Positions 49,381 to 58,747 are shown, counted from the stretch's first letter. The stretch: DNA of 58,796 nucleotides from Anaerolineaceae bacterium (GCA_007693385.1 REDR01000070.1:1-58796); one strand, 5' to 3'. The notes: generated by a model not told the origin, from the letters alone. Translations and numbers: made by a program.

Positions 49381-51936
49381 ATGCTCCCGATTAGCTTAAA
49401 AATGCACAATTTCTTGCCCTATCGCTCACCGGATGCGGTGCGTTTTGAAGGGATTCATCTGGCCTGCTTGACCGGCGCGAATGGCGCGGGCAAATCGTCC
49501 CTGCTGGATGCGATCACATGGGCGATCTGGGGCAAATCCCGCGCCCGCCGTGACGATGATCTGGTACACATGGGGCAGGGCGATATGTACGTTCAATTGG
49601 ATTTCGAGCAGGAGTCCATCCGCTATCGCGTCTTGCGCCGCCGCAACGCGGGCAAGCGCGGGCAGGGCACGCTTGATCTTTTCGTGTTCGACAGCGACGG
49701 CCAGCCGCAGACCATCACCGAGCCATCCATCCGCGCCACGCAAGCCCGCATCAACGCGCTATTGCGCCTTGATTACGAAACGTTCGTGCATTCGTCATTT
49801 CTGCAACAGGGCAAAGCCGACGCTTTCACCACGCGCACCCCTGCGGAGCGTAAGCGCATCTTAGGCGAGATATTGGGGCTGGAACGCTGGGCGACATACG
49901 AAGAAGCGGTCAAAGCGCGTTTGAAAGAGATCGGCAATAACCTTCGGCTGTACGAGACGCGCATTGACGAGATCGAGCGCGAATTGGCGCGGCGTCCGGC
50001 GCTGGAGGATGAACTGGGATCGGCGCAGGCCAACCACACGCAAGCGCAGGAAGCGTTGAGCGCGGCGGAAGCCCGCCTCAAAGAAGTGGAATCCGCGCCC
50101 GCCGACCTCAAGCACGCCCGCGCCCAGCGCGAATCATTGGCGGCGCGTCTGCGTGAGATCGAGCGCGACATCGAAGGCGTTAACGCCAATATCGACTCGA
50201 CCACCGCGCAGATCGAAACTTACCGGCAGGTCATCGAATCGGCGGACGACATCGAAGCCGGATACGCCGCGCTACAATCCGCCCGCCAGACCGACGCCCG
50301 CCTAGCCGATACACTGCGCCGCCTGACTCCGCTTAATGATGAGCGCAACCGGCTAGCCAACCAGATCGACAGCGCCCGCGCCCGTCTGGAAAGTGACCGC
50401 GCCGCGCTCATGCGCCGCCGCGATGAATTGCAGGGGCAACTGGACGCCGACCCCACCGACGAGATCGAATCCGTGCAGGCTGAAGTCACCGAACTACAGG
50501 CGCTTGATGCCGAGCGCGTGCGCCTGCAAGATGTGATGAGCGCCAACCGTGAAGCCCGCGCCGAAGCGTTAGCCCGCCTCAAGACGGTTGAAGCGGAGGG
50601 GCTATCCCTGCGCGAACAGTTGCAGAAGCTCGGTCAGGCCGCGCCGGAACTCGCCATCTGCCCGACGTGCGGCCAATCGCTCAGCGCCGAGCGCCGCCAG
50701 ACGGTGATGGCCGATTTAGAATCCGGCGTCGAAGAACGGCGCGAACAATATAAACAGATCAGCGCGTCGATCAAAGACTACGACGCCGACATCGCGCAGG
50801 ACGGCGCGACGCACAAAGCGCAACAGACCGAACTCAAGCGGCTGTCGCCATTGCTACAAAGGCTGGGCACCCTGCAACAGCAGGCCGGAGATCGTGCGGA
50901 TGCACAGATGCGGCTGGATGCGGTGCAGGTCGAAATCGCCGCGCTGGACGATCAACTGCAAGCCGAGTCATACGCCGATGACTTGCGCGAACAACTGGAC
51001 ACCATCGAACGCGAACGCGCCGGACTCGGCTATGACGATAGCGCCGCGCAGGACGCCCGCGACACCATCGACGCGCATCTGGCCTATGAGGAACAGCACA
51101 CCCGCCTGACCGTCGCCCGCGAATCCTTGCCCGCCTATCAAAACCAATTGGACGGCTATCATCGCCATCTGGCGAATTTACAGACCACCCGCGCCGAGAA
51201 GCAACAGGAAGCCGCCGCAGTTGATGAGACGATCACGCGGCTAGAGGTGCTAGTCGCGGAGTTTCAACGCCGTGAGCAGGACGTACTGACGCATCGCACC
51301 ACCGAGCGCAATCTATATGAGCGCGTCGTCAATTGTCGTCAGGAATTGCAATCGCTGGATCAGCAGGCCGAACGGCGGGCGGATTTCATCGGGCGGCGCG
51401 ACGAAGCCCGCGCACAGGAGGCCTTGCATAACCAATTGCGGCAGGCTTTCGGCAAGAATGGCGTGCCGGCCATGATGATCGAATCCGCTATCCCGGAACT
51501 AGAGCAGGCCGCTAACGCGCTGTTGGGCAAGATGACCGATGGCCGGATGCACCTGCGCCTGAACACACAGCGCGAGAAAGTGACCGGCGGCCAGATGGAA
51601 ACGCTGGAAATCGCCATCGCCGATGAACTGGGCGAGCGCAGTTATGAGTTATACTCCGGCGGGGAGGCGTTCCGCATCAACTTCGCGATTCGCGTCGCGC
51701 TCAGTCAGATGTTAGCGCGGCGGGCGGGGGCGCATCTGCGCACGTTGTTCATTGATGAGGGCTTCGGCACGCAGGACGATAACGGGCGCGATAAGCTGGT
51801 GGAGGCCATCAACGCCATACAGGACGAGTTCGACATGGTGCTGGTCATCACCCATATTCACGAACTGCGCGATAATTTTCCGGTGCATATTGAGGTTGAA
51901 AAGACCGCTAACGGCAGTCGGGTTGTGGTGCGCTGA
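49381..51936 (+). CDS. sbcC: SbcC/Rad50-type SMC ATPase
   Basis: About 851 residues from the ATG at 49381, since homologues begin M-x-P-x-x-L-x-x-x-N-F-x-x-Y; in-frame GTG/ATG at 49363-49366 would add six residues. With SbcD it cuts hairpins and clears blocked DNA ends; SbcD is not in the window. Walker A TGANGAGKSSLLDAITWAIWG has its lysine at 38. Long coiled coils (about 180-420 and 440-680) flank a zinc hook CPTCGQSLS (C427, C430) that dimerises two molecules. The C-terminal lobe holds the signature LYSGGEAFRINFAIRVALSQML and Walker B LRTLFIDEGFG. It has no clear ribosome site. Confidence 0.94.
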   Translation: MLPISLKMHNFLPYRSPDAVRFEGIHLACLTGANGAGKSSLLDAITWAIWGKSRARRDDDLVHMGQGDMYVQLDFEQESIRYRVLRRRNAGKRGQGTLDLFVFDSDGQPQTITEPSIRATQARINALLRLDYETFVHSSFLQQGKADAFTTRTPAERKRILGEILGLERWATYEEAVKARLKEIGNNLRLYETRIDEIERELARRPALEDELGSAQANHTQAQEALSAAEARLKEVESAPADLKHARAQRESLAARLREIERDIEGVNANIDSTTAQIETYRQVIESADDIEAGYAALQSARQTDARLADTLRRLTPLNDERNRLANQIDSARARLESDRAALMRRRDELQGQLDADPTDEIESVQAEVTELQALDAERVRLQDVMSANREARAEALARLKTVEAEGLSLREQLQKLGQAAPELAICPTCGQSLSAERRQTVMADLESGVEERREQYKQISASIKDYDADIAQDGATHKAQQTELKRLSPLLQRLGTLQQQAGDRADAQMRLDAVQVEIAALDDQLQAESYADDLREQLDTIERERAGLGYDDSAAQDARDTIDAHLAYEEQHTRLTVARESLPAYQNQLDGYHRHLANLQTTRAEKQQEAAAVDETITRLEVLVAEFQRREQDVLTHRTTERNLYERVVNCRQELQSLDQQAERRADFIGRRDEARAQEALHNQLRQAFGKNGVPAMMIESAIPELEQAANALLGKMTDGRMHLRLNTQREKVTGGQMETLEIAIADELGERSYELYSGGEAFRINFAIRVALSQMLARRAGAHLRTLFIDEGFGTQDDNGRDKLVEAINAIQDEFDMVLVITHIHELRDNFPVHIEVEKTANGSRVVVR

Positions 51937-51944
51937 CGGCGGAT

Positions 51945-54245
51945 TCACACGATCATCAACGGAAGCTCGAAGCCAAAGCGACTGCCTTCGCCATGTGCGC
52001 TCTCGAAGCGGATAGCGCCGCCATGTCGCTCGATGATGCTCTTGACCAGATGCAAGCCCAACCCCGTCCCGTCGATGTTGACCGTCTCGTGCTGGTTGAT
52101 GCGCGAGAACGGCTTGAACAGCTTATCCTGCTGATCTGCGGGGATGCCGTAACCGTTATCGACGACATCCAGCACCAGACTGCGATCTGTCATTTGCAGG
52201 CTGACCTGTATCGTGCCGCCTTCCGGCGTGTATTTGATCGCGTTGGTGATGAGATTGGCGATCACTTCGCCCAGTTGCGCCTTGTCGCCGTGCGTGACGA
52301 TCTCCGGCAGATCAGTCTCGAATGTCAGCGTCAGCGCCTTGTTCTCCGCCTGCGGCTGATGCACCCCCACGATGTCCTGTGCCAGCGCCACCAGATCGAC
52401 GTTGCCGGTATGTCGCCCACCCTGCGCCCGTTCAATGGATAGAATGTCGTTGATGATCGCGTTCATGCGCTCCGTCTGGCGCTCGATACCGTACAGGATG
52501 TCCTGTTGTTCGGTGTTGAGCAGATGGCCGTCCATGCGTAGTAGTTCCAGATAGCCCTGCACATTGCCCAATGGTGAGCGTAAATCATGCGAGGCCAGCC
52601 GCAACATATCACTGCGGAAGCGCTCTAAATCGCTGACTTGCACGTATAGATCGCGCAGTTCGGCCAGTTGATTTTGCGTGGTGGTGAACAGATCAGCGTT
52701 TTCGATGGCGCTGGCGATACGCGCCGCCAGCAAGCGCACGAAGTCGAAAGCCTCCCGCGTGAAGTTATCCAGCGCTAGCGACTCCAGATTTAGCACGCCG
52801 ATCATGCGATCATGAGCGATGAGCGGATAGGTGATCTGTGAGCGTGTGTCGGGCAGTTCGGCGTAGTATTTCGGCTCGGCGCTGGTATCGGTTACCATGT
52901 GCGGCTTGCCGGTGCGGATGACGTAGCCGGTTATGCCGATGTTGAAGGCGAAGAATTGCCCGACCAGATCGCCGGTATAGCGCCCCATCGCCTGCACGAT
53001 GCGCTGTTGATCGCCTTCGATCAAGCTGATGAATCCGGCGTCGGCGTCGCTCATCTTCATGGCGAAGACCAGCGCGTGATGCAGAACGTCGTCCATGTTC
53101 AACATGCTAGAGATGCGCGTGTCGATGTCGCGCAGGATGGTTAGCTCGGTCATGCGACGGCTGGCGATATTCTGCGCTTTTTTGTGCAGGCTGATGTCGC
53201 GCAGTTGCAACAACCGCGCCACCGGAAGCCCGTTGGTTGATCTGACCGGCGAAATCCGCAGGAATAGATAATCAATCCTGCTACCCGGACGCCGCACCCG
53301 CACTTCGCGCTGGGGGTTGGTGCTGAGTGGATCGACGATGTAATGATACGCCTCCATGAGTTCGGGATGGTCGGCGAATACCGAGCGTAGCGGTTTGCCG
53401 GTGGCTGTGGCGGCGTCCATGCTCAGCAGTTCGATAGCGGTCTGGTTGAATTCCATGACGCGCCCCGCCTGATCGATGATGATGATGCCATCGGTCATGC
53501 TATCCATCACGCTATCGCGGGCGATGAGTGGCAGGCGCAACCCCTCATAGCGCACCAGCACCCAGCCGACAATCGCGCCGGACGCTACGAAACTGATCGG
53601 CGTCAGGTCGAGGCCGGGCAACGGCGAAACGTTGGTGACGGATAGCAAATTGCCCGCCCACGGGATCAAGCTACCGAACACGATCCAGAACGCCTGCCGT
53701 TGTTGTGGCCGGATGGTGGTCGCCGCGACGCGCAATAATGCGGTCAGCGCATAGGCCATCAGCCCGTAGGCGTAAATCGCGCTGGCCCAGAACGCCGGGC
53801 CGTATTCGGCGCGGTAGACTTCAAAATCATTGATGATGATGGTATTGATCTGATGCCAGTGTAGATGATGCCATTCGTTGGTCATCACCAGCGCCAGCGA
53901 CACGACAGGCATAGCGAATAATAGCGCGGTGTTGCGCTTGAATTGCGGGTGTGCCGCGCTCAGCCAGTGAATAGAATCCGTGTGCAGGCCGACGAAGATC
54001 AACCACGTGGGCGGGGCGGTCAGGATGCCGATGTAGGAGAGTTTGCTGAAAGCATTACTGAGGGCGGTATCGCCGCTACTGGCTAACTCTAGCGTGTAGA
54101 AAGCTGACCAGACGAGCATCGTCAACGCGAACATGGCGAACGCGAGGCCGCTGGCGGTATGTCGTCGTCGCCATCCGAAGAACATGAGCCACGCGGACAC
54201 GATAACCGCCGATGATGTCAGGCTAATATACAGGATTGCGGTCAT
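51945..54245 (-). CDS. Membrane sensor histidine kinase (7TM - PAS - GAF - HisKA - HATPase)
   Basis: About 766 residues from the ATG at 54245, with AGGAAA upstream; the frame is open to 54437, but that stretch overlaps the dnaX side and has no domain. Residues 1-225 form seven membrane helices (the HisKA-associated 7TM type). A PAS domain (DSVMDSMTDGIIIIDQAGRVMEFNQTA) and a GAF domain (GNIGITGYVIRTGKPHMV-like pattern, VLNLESLALDNFTREAFDFVRLLA) follow. The phosphoacceptor is in RLASHDLRSPLGNVQGYLELL, and the ATPase has NLITNAIKYTPEGG, DNGYGIPADQQDKLF and GTGLGLHLVKSIIERHGG. No regulator gene is adjacent. Confidence 0.93.
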   Translation of the reverse strand: MTAILYISLTSSAVIVSAWLMFFGWRRRHTASGLAFAMFALTMLVWSAFYTLELASSGDTALSNAFSKLSYIGILTAPPTWLIFVGLHTDSIHWLSAAHPQFKRNTALLFAMPVVSLALVMTNEWHHLHWHQINTIIINDFEVYRAEYGPAFWASAIYAYGLMAYALTALLRVAATTIRPQQRQAFWIVFGSLIPWAGNLLSVTNVSPLPGLDLTPISFVASGAIVGWVLVRYEGLRLPLIARDSVMDSMTDGIIIIDQAGRVMEFNQTAIELLSMDAATATGKPLRSVFADHPELMEAYHYIVDPLSTNPQREVRVRRPGSRIDYLFLRISPVRSTNGLPVARLLQLRDISLHKKAQNIASRRMTELTILRDIDTRISSMLNMDDVLHHALVFAMKMSDADAGFISLIEGDQQRIVQAMGRYTGDLVGQFFAFNIGITGYVIRTGKPHMVTDTSAEPKYYAELPDTRSQITYPLIAHDRMIGVLNLESLALDNFTREAFDFVRLLAARIASAIENADLFTTTQNQLAELRDLYVQVSDLERFRSDMLRLASHDLRSPLGNVQGYLELLRMDGHLLNTEQQDILYGIERQTERMNAIINDILSIERAQGGRHTGNVDLVALAQDIVGVHQPQAENKALTLTFETDLPEIVTHGDKAQLGEVIANLITNAIKYTPEGGTIQVSLQMTDRSLVLDVVDNGYGIPADQQDKLFKPFSRINQHETVNIDGTGLGLHLVKSIIERHGGAIRFESAHGEGSRFGFELPLMIV

Positions 54246-54396
54246 GAGTCTATTTCCTGCGTCGATGTCGTTATCTATCATGATAGACGAAAAAATCATG
54301 AACGAGAATGCCAACTTGCACCGGCGGTTAGGCGGGCGCGGTTGTATGGATATATCGCTTATGATAGACTCTAGCGTGTGGCTGTTGGCCGGTTGA

Positions 54397-56016
54397 ATGA
54401 GGAAAAACCCCTTGCCTGAACAAGCATTATATCTCAAATGGCGTCCGTTGAGCTTTGATGACGTGATCGGTCAGGAACACATCACGCGCACACTTCGCAA
54501 CTCACTCAAGACCGGACGCATCCGCCATGCGTATTTGTTTAGCGGGCCACGCGGTACCGGCAAGACGACCAATGCGCGTCTGCTGGCGAAGGCGGTCAAT
54601 TGCACGCATCCCGACGCGGGCAAACGCCCGTGTAACGAGTGCCCGCAATGCGTGGCGATCAACGAAGGCCGCTACATGGACTTGATCGAGATCGACGCCG
54701 CCACCCATACCGGCGTTGACGATGTGCGCGACCTGCGCGATAAGATCGCGTTTTCGCCCGGCGAAGGCCGCTATAAAGTGTATATCATCGACGAAGTACA
54801 CCGCTTCACCGGCAACGCCTTCGACGCTCTGCTCAAGACGCTGGAAGAGCCGCCCGACCATGCGATCTTTGTATTGGCGACCACCGAGATCGACAAAGTG
54901 CCGGACACTATCAAGAGCCGTTGCCTACAATTCGAGTTCCGCCGCGTATCTCTGCACGAAGTCGCCGACCATCTGGGGATTATCGCCAGCAACGAAGGAT
55001 TGAACATCGAGCGCGGCGCGTTGGAGATCATCGCCCGTCAGGGCACGGGTAGCGTGCGCGATAGCATCAGTCTGCTGGATCAGATCGTCAGCGATCCGGA
55101 AGAAGTCATCACGGTGGCGACAGTCCAGCGCATACTGGGCACGGCGGACGATGGCGCGGTGCGCGATGTGGTGGAGGCGCTCATCGCGGAGGACGTGACC
55201 GGCGGCCTGCACGTCATCAACACGGCGGTTGATTCCGGCAGTGACCCGCGTCACTTCGGCCAGCAGATCGTCGAGAACTTACGCGCTATCATGCTGGCAC
55301 AGACCGCCAGCGCCGACTTGATCGAAGCGGCGGAAGATGACCGTCAGCGCTACCAGAAACAGGCCGGACGCATTGACCGCGCCCGCCTGTTGCGGGCGAT
55401 CCGCTTATTTAACGATGCGGTCAACGACCTGCGGAGCGGCTGGCAACCGCAATTGAGTCTGGAGTTGGCGTTGATCGAAGCGGTGCGTACCGCGCCGCCC
55501 GTCGTCGCGCAACCGGCACAACAGGTCGCAACGCCCGCACAGGCCGCCCCCGCATCTGGCGGTGGTGTGCCCGTTGAGTCTGCGCCGCCGGATGTTGAAC
55601 CGCTTCCGGTGGGTTCCGCGCCCGTCGTGGAGGTCGAGTCGTTGCGCCAGCGCTGGAACGAGGTATTATCCGCGCTGTACCAGATTCACACAGGCGCACC
55701 GGCTGTCTTGCAATATTACCGCGTGCATCATGTGGATGGTCACACCGTTTATCTATGCACCGACAATGCGCTGTACTTCCAACGATTGGACGGTCAGGAG
55801 CAAAAGCTGAACATCATCGAGAAAGCGCTGTGGCGCGTGTATCAAAAGTCCCTGCGCGTGCAGGTGATGATGGTGCAGGACATTAACCGCGTCGGCGCGT
55901 CGGCTGTCAGTGATACCCGCGACATCCCCGATGCCGTTCTGCGTAGCGGCGTAGAGCAACTTGGCGGGCAATATCATGCAGATGATAAATATCATGCAGA
56001 TGATGCCGACAATTAG
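54397..56016 (+). CDS. dnaX: DNA polymerase III subunit gamma/tau
   Basis: 539 residues. The clamp-loader ATPase starts QALYLKWRPLSFDDVIGQEHI, with Walker A GPRGTGKTTNARLLAKAVNC (50-69), the zinc cysteines C69, C79, C82 and C85, Walker B VYIIDEVHRF and the SRC motif DTIKSRCLQFEFRRV. The C-terminal third is a Pro/Ala-rich linker and a tau-type tail. No A-rich slippery site for programmed frameshifting was seen. ATG at 54397 is annotated, but TTG at 54412 follows GAGG at 54399-54402 by 9 nt and is a strong alternative. The order dnaX-ybaB-recR is conserved in bacteria; here three genes are inserted before recR. Confidence 0.95.
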   Translation: MRKNPLPEQALYLKWRPLSFDDVIGQEHITRTLRNSLKTGRIRHAYLFSGPRGTGKTTNARLLAKAVNCTHPDAGKRPCNECPQCVAINEGRYMDLIEIDAATHTGVDDVRDLRDKIAFSPGEGRYKVYIIDEVHRFTGNAFDALLKTLEEPPDHAIFVLATTEIDKVPDTIKSRCLQFEFRRVSLHEVADHLGIIASNEGLNIERGALEIIARQGTGSVRDSISLLDQIVSDPEEVITVATVQRILGTADDGAVRDVVEALIAEDVTGGLHVINTAVDSGSDPRHFGQQIVENLRAIMLAQTASADLIEAAEDDRQRYQKQAGRIDRARLLRAIRLFNDAVNDLRSGWQPQLSLELALIEAVRTAPPVVAQPAQQVATPAQAAPASGGGVPVESAPPDVEPLPVGSAPVVEVESLRQRWNEVLSALYQIHTGAPAVLQYYRVHHVDGHTVYLCTDNALYFQRLDGQEQKLNIIEKALWRVYQKSLRVQVMMVQDINRVGASAVSDTRDIPDAVLRSGVEQLGGQYHADDKYHADDADN

Positions 56017-56027
56017 CCATAGGCGTG

Positions 56028-56033
56028 TATAAT
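56028..56033 (+). promoter_or_regulatory. -10 element between dnaX and ybaB
   Basis: A perfect TATAAT 72 nt before the ybaB ATG, 12 nt after the dnaX stop. No -35 box matches well, so it may be a weak or alternative-sigma promoter allowing ybaB-recR expression apart from dnaX. Confidence 0.35.
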
Positions 56034-56104
56034 AATCTAGCGAATGAACGCGATTTTGTATCGAACGATAGCGAATTCCCACATCAGGGAGAGGAGTAAA
56101 TCAC

Positions 56105-56467
56105 ATGGCAAAAGGTAGAGGCGGAATGCCCGGCGGTGGCGGCGCCAACATGATGAAGCAACTACAGAAGATGCAACAGGACATGGCCGAAGCGCAGGCC
56201 GCGCTGGAACACGAGACGGTTGAAGTCTCCGTCGGTGGCGGCGCGTTGACCATCGTCGTGACCGGCCATCAGCGCGTGCAGTCCATCACCATCAACCCCG
56301 ACATGGTGGATACCACCGATGAGGAATGGCTGACCGACATGCAAGATTTGCTGGTCGCTGGCGTGAATCAAGCCATCGAGCAAAGCCAGACGATGGCGGC
56401 GGAGAAACTGGAAGCGATCACCGGCGGGCTGGGTAACATGCCGGGCTTGGGCGGCTTGCTCGGTTAG
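56105..56467 (+). CDS. YbaB/EbfC nucleoid-associated protein
   Basis: 120 residues with the family signature GGGANMMKQLQKMQQDMAEAQAALEHETVEVSVGGGALTIVVTGHQ (read in pieces here). The protein is a DNA-binding dimer with a tweezer shape; it coats DNA and affects nucleoid and repair, often encoded between dnaX and recR as here. The C-terminus is a Gly-rich tail (GLGNMPGLGGLLG). GAGAGGAG 9 nt before the ATG is a strong ribosome site. It may have its own promoter at 56028. Confidence 0.94.
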   Translation: MAKGRGGMPGGGGANMMKQLQKMQQDMAEAQAALEHETVEVSVGGGALTIVVTGHQRVQSITINPDMVDTTDEEWLTDMQDLLVAGVNQAIEQSQTMAAEKLEAITGGLGNMPGLGGLLG

Positions 56468-56475
56468 GCGCTGAC

Positions 56476-57195
56476 GTGAACCCCGACCCGCATCCCCCAC
56501 TAAAGCCCGATCCCGATGAAGAAGTCTGGACTTATCGCGGTTATCACCTGACTGCCGGACAATTCACAACCGCGATGGTGCATCTGTTTCGCGGTGAGTT
56601 GGATCGGGCGAATGTGTGGCGCGAACGGTTGGACGCGACGACCAACTGGGCGGTGATTACGACGGGCGCGGTGTTGTCTTTCGCGTTCGCGGAGCCAACC
56701 GCCCATCATAGCGTGGTCATCCTCAATACGCTTCTGGTCACGCTTTTCCTATATATAGAGGCGCGGCGCTATCGCTACTATGAAGTATGGAGTCGGCGGG
56801 TGCGCCTGCTGGAAACCGATTTCTTCGCGGCGATGCTGATGCCGCCGTTTCAACCGTCGCCGGAATGGGCGGCGCGACTGGCGGATTCCCTGCATCGCCC
56901 ACGCTTCACCATCACCTATTGGGAAGCACTCGGACGACGCTTCCGCCGCAATTACGTCTGGATTTACCTGTTACTGGCGGTGGCATGGGTGATGAAAGTG
57001 GCGTTAATGCCGGAGACGATCACATCATTTGATGAATTCCTGCAACGTGCCGCCGTCGGCAGTGTGCCCGGCGAGGCGATGCTGGCGCTTGGCTTCATCA
57101 TTAACGCCGCGTTGCTGGCTGTCGGCATCCTGACGCGCAACATGCACGACGCCGACGGTGAAATCCTGTCTGCTGATGACGAGTTCCGACGTTGA
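56476..57195 (+). CDS. DUF2270-domain membrane protein
   Basis: 239 residues starting at a GTG 8 nt after the ybaB stop. The soluble N-terminus carries YHLTAGQFTTAMVHLFRGELDRANVWRERLD, the DUF2270 signature; helices at about 58-95, 168-185 and 200-220 make it a membrane protein. The function of the family is unknown. Its end overlaps the next small ORF by 20 nt, and the stop is at 57195. The position inside the dnaX-recR block suggests coexpression with DNA-replication genes, though a functional link is not shown. Confidence 0.85.
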   Translation: MNPDPHPPLKPDPDEEVWTYRGYHLTAGQFTTAMVHLFRGELDRANVWRERLDATTNWAVITTGAVLSFAFAEPTAHHSVVILNTLLVTLFLYIEARRYRYYEVWSRRVRLLETDFFAAMLMPPFQPSPEWAARLADSLHRPRFTITYWEALGRRFRRNYVWIYLLLAVAWVMKVALMPETITSFDEFLQRAAVGSVPGEAMLALGFIINAALLAVGILTRNMHDADGEILSADDEFRR

Positions 57196-57292
57196 TAAAG
57201 CTGGCGGCGCGTCCGAATGGCGTCCGGCTGGCCTGATATTTTTCGTCCTGATAGTGGCTACCGTGTGGGTAGCATGGCGTGAGGTGTGTTGA
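57176..57292 (+). CDS. Coupled 38-residue single-helix membrane protein (unannotated small ORF)
   Basis: From the ATG at 57176 the frame reads MTSSDVDKAGGASEWRPAGL, then a hydrophobic helix IFFVLIVATVWVAW, then REVC and a TGA. The start lies 20 nt inside the end of the DUF2270 gene; the TGA overlaps the ATG of the deacetylase at 57292 by one base (TGATG). Such a double overlap is what translated operon genes look like. The helix is about 15-16 residues flanked by charged or Trp residues, compatible with a membrane span. No homologue is recognised. Without it, 57196-57291 would be an unusually long gap in a tight operon. Confidence 0.5.
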   Translation: MTSSDVDKAGGASEWRPAGLIFFVLIVATVWVAWREVC

Positions 57293-58080
57293 TGAGTCTA
57301 ACACGGCGGCAGTTTTTAGGGCTGGGCGCGGGACTATCGTTAGGGGCGATGTTGTCGTCGGCGTGGCCGGTGCGGGCGTTGACCGATGTCGCGTCGCGCC
57401 GCAACATCCGCTTGATCCGGCGCGGGCGGGCGGATTTACCGCAAATCGCGCTGACATTTGATGATTGCTGGTTTGAAGCGGAGACGCTCCGCATCGCGTC
57501 AGCATTCGCCGAGCGTGATGTGAAGGTGACGTTCTTTCCGGCGGGCACGGCGATCCGCGCCAACATTGACTCCCCGACGGACGGCCACGAAGACCTATAC
57601 CCGCGCCTGTACGAGATGGGGCACGAATTCGGCTGTCACACCTTCACGCATCCCGACATCACCGAGTTGACCGCGCATCGGCTGGTCTGGTGGGAGATAC
57701 AGCCGTGGATCGACGTATTAAACGAAGCGCTCGGCTTCGAGTACCAGCCGGTTTCGTTCCGCCCGCCGTATGGCATCATCACCGATGCGCTGTTTGATGC
57801 TTGCTGGCAGACTCAGCTTGATGTGGTGCTGTGGAGCGCCGACCTGAACGACGGGGTATGCGCCGCCGATACGTGCCAATCGTACATGACGCGCCGCATG
57901 GTTGATCTGCTGGAAAATGATAACGGCGGCAACGGCGAGCTAATCCTGCAACACACCACCCCAGCCTCCGTCGATTTTGTCGATGCACAACTGGACATAA
58001 TCGAAGCGGCAGAACTGGAGCCGGTCTTGATCTCCGAGATGCTGGCCGCCTTAGATGAAGAGGAGACGGAGCAATCATGA
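57292..58080 (+). CDS. Tat-exported polysaccharide deacetylase-like protein
   Basis: About 262 residues from the ATG at 57292 (GAGGTG 6 nt upstream); a GTG at 57286 is less likely. The signal has a twin-arginine motif, LTRRQFLGLGAGLSLGAMLSSAW. The NodB-type catalytic motifs are ALTFDDCWFEAETL (motif 1, normally TFDDG), CHTFTHPDITEL (metal histidines) and FRPPYGIITDALF. Such enzymes remove acetyl groups from cell-wall or surface sugars; substrate unknown. The Gly-to-Cys change after DD is unusual. The 3' end overlaps recR by 4 nt (ATGA). Confidence 0.85.
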   Translation: MSLTRRQFLGLGAGLSLGAMLSSAWPVRALTDVASRRNIRLIRRGRADLPQIALTFDDCWFEAETLRIASAFAERDVKVTFFPAGTAIRANIDSPTDGHEDLYPRLYEMGHEFGCHTFTHPDITELTAHRLVWWEIQPWIDVLNEALGFEYQPVSFRPPYGIITDALFDACWQTQLDVVLWSADLNDGVCAADTCQSYMTRRMVDLLENDNGGNGELILQHTTPASVDFVDAQLDIIEAAELEPVLISEMLAALDEEETEQS

Positions 58081-58685
58081 GTAAGGCCATTCCCGAACCG
58101 GTTACTCGCTTAATTGAAGCGTTCGCCAGTCTGCCCGGCGTCGGCCCGAAGACCGCCTCCCGCCTGACGTTCTATCTGCTCCGCGCACCCGATCATCTGT
58201 CGGCTGATCTGTCCGCCGCTTTGCACGATCTCAAGTCCAAGACGCGGCTATGTTCGGTGTGCTACAACATCACCGGCGACGATCAAGACCCCTGTGCCAT
58301 CTGCGCCGATACGCACCGCGATTCCAGCGTGGTGATGGTGGTCGAAGAGCCGCTTGATGTGCTGGCGATTGAACGCACCGCCAGCTATAACGGAAAATAC
58401 CACGTCCTGCACGGCGCGATTTCGCCGGTAGACGGCATCGGCCCGGACGATCTACGGATCAAAGAGCTAGTGGCGCGGGTGACGGCTGGCGGCATCGTTG
58501 AGATCATCATCGCCACTAATCCCAGCCTGGAAGGGGATACCACCGCGCTTTACATCCAGCGCGAATTGCAGAATAAAGGCGTGAAGATCACCCGATTGGC
58601 GCGTGGTCTGCCCGTCGGCGGCGATCTGGAATACGTCGATTCGGTCACGCTGATGCGAGCTTTGCAGGGGCGCAACGAAATCTAA
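58077..58685 (+). CDS. recR: Recombination protein RecR
   Basis: 202 residues, standard. RecR works with RecO and RecF to load RecA on gapped DNA. It starts with the helix-hairpin-helix LIEAFASLPGVGPKTASRLTFYL, then the zinc finger with C59, C62, C73 and C76 (CSVCYNITGDDQDPCAIC), the Toprim core VMVVEEPLDVLAIERT with YHVLHGAISPVDGIGPDDL, and the C-terminal TRLARGLPVGGDLEYVDSVTLMRAL. The start overlaps the deacetylase stop by 4 nt, so it is translationally coupled to that gene. Confidence 0.97.
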   Translation: MSKAIPEPVTRLIEAFASLPGVGPKTASRLTFYLLRAPDHLSADLSAALHDLKSKTRLCSVCYNITGDDQDPCAICADTHRDSSVVMVVEEPLDVLAIERTASYNGKYHVLHGAISPVDGIGPDDLRIKELVARVTAGGIVEIIIATNPSLEGDTTALYIQRELQNKGVKITRLARGLPVGGDLEYVDSVTLMRALQGRNEI

Positions 58686-58718
58686 CGCTGTTTTGATGGA
58701 TTTTCGTTTGGAACGCCC

Positions 58719-58747
58719 TTGACTCTGCGCCGCATACCGGCTATATT
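58719..58747 (+). promoter_or_regulatory. Sigma-70-type promoter for a gene beyond the window
   Basis: TTGACT (58719-58724), 17-nt spacer, TATATT (58742-58747), 33 nt past the recR stop. The transcript would run off the right edge of the window, so the target gene is not visible. Confidence 0.5.

Noticed and set aside
54397-56016. Programmed frameshift for a short gamma form of DnaX
   Set aside because: No A-rich slippery heptamer with a following stem was seen in the gene.
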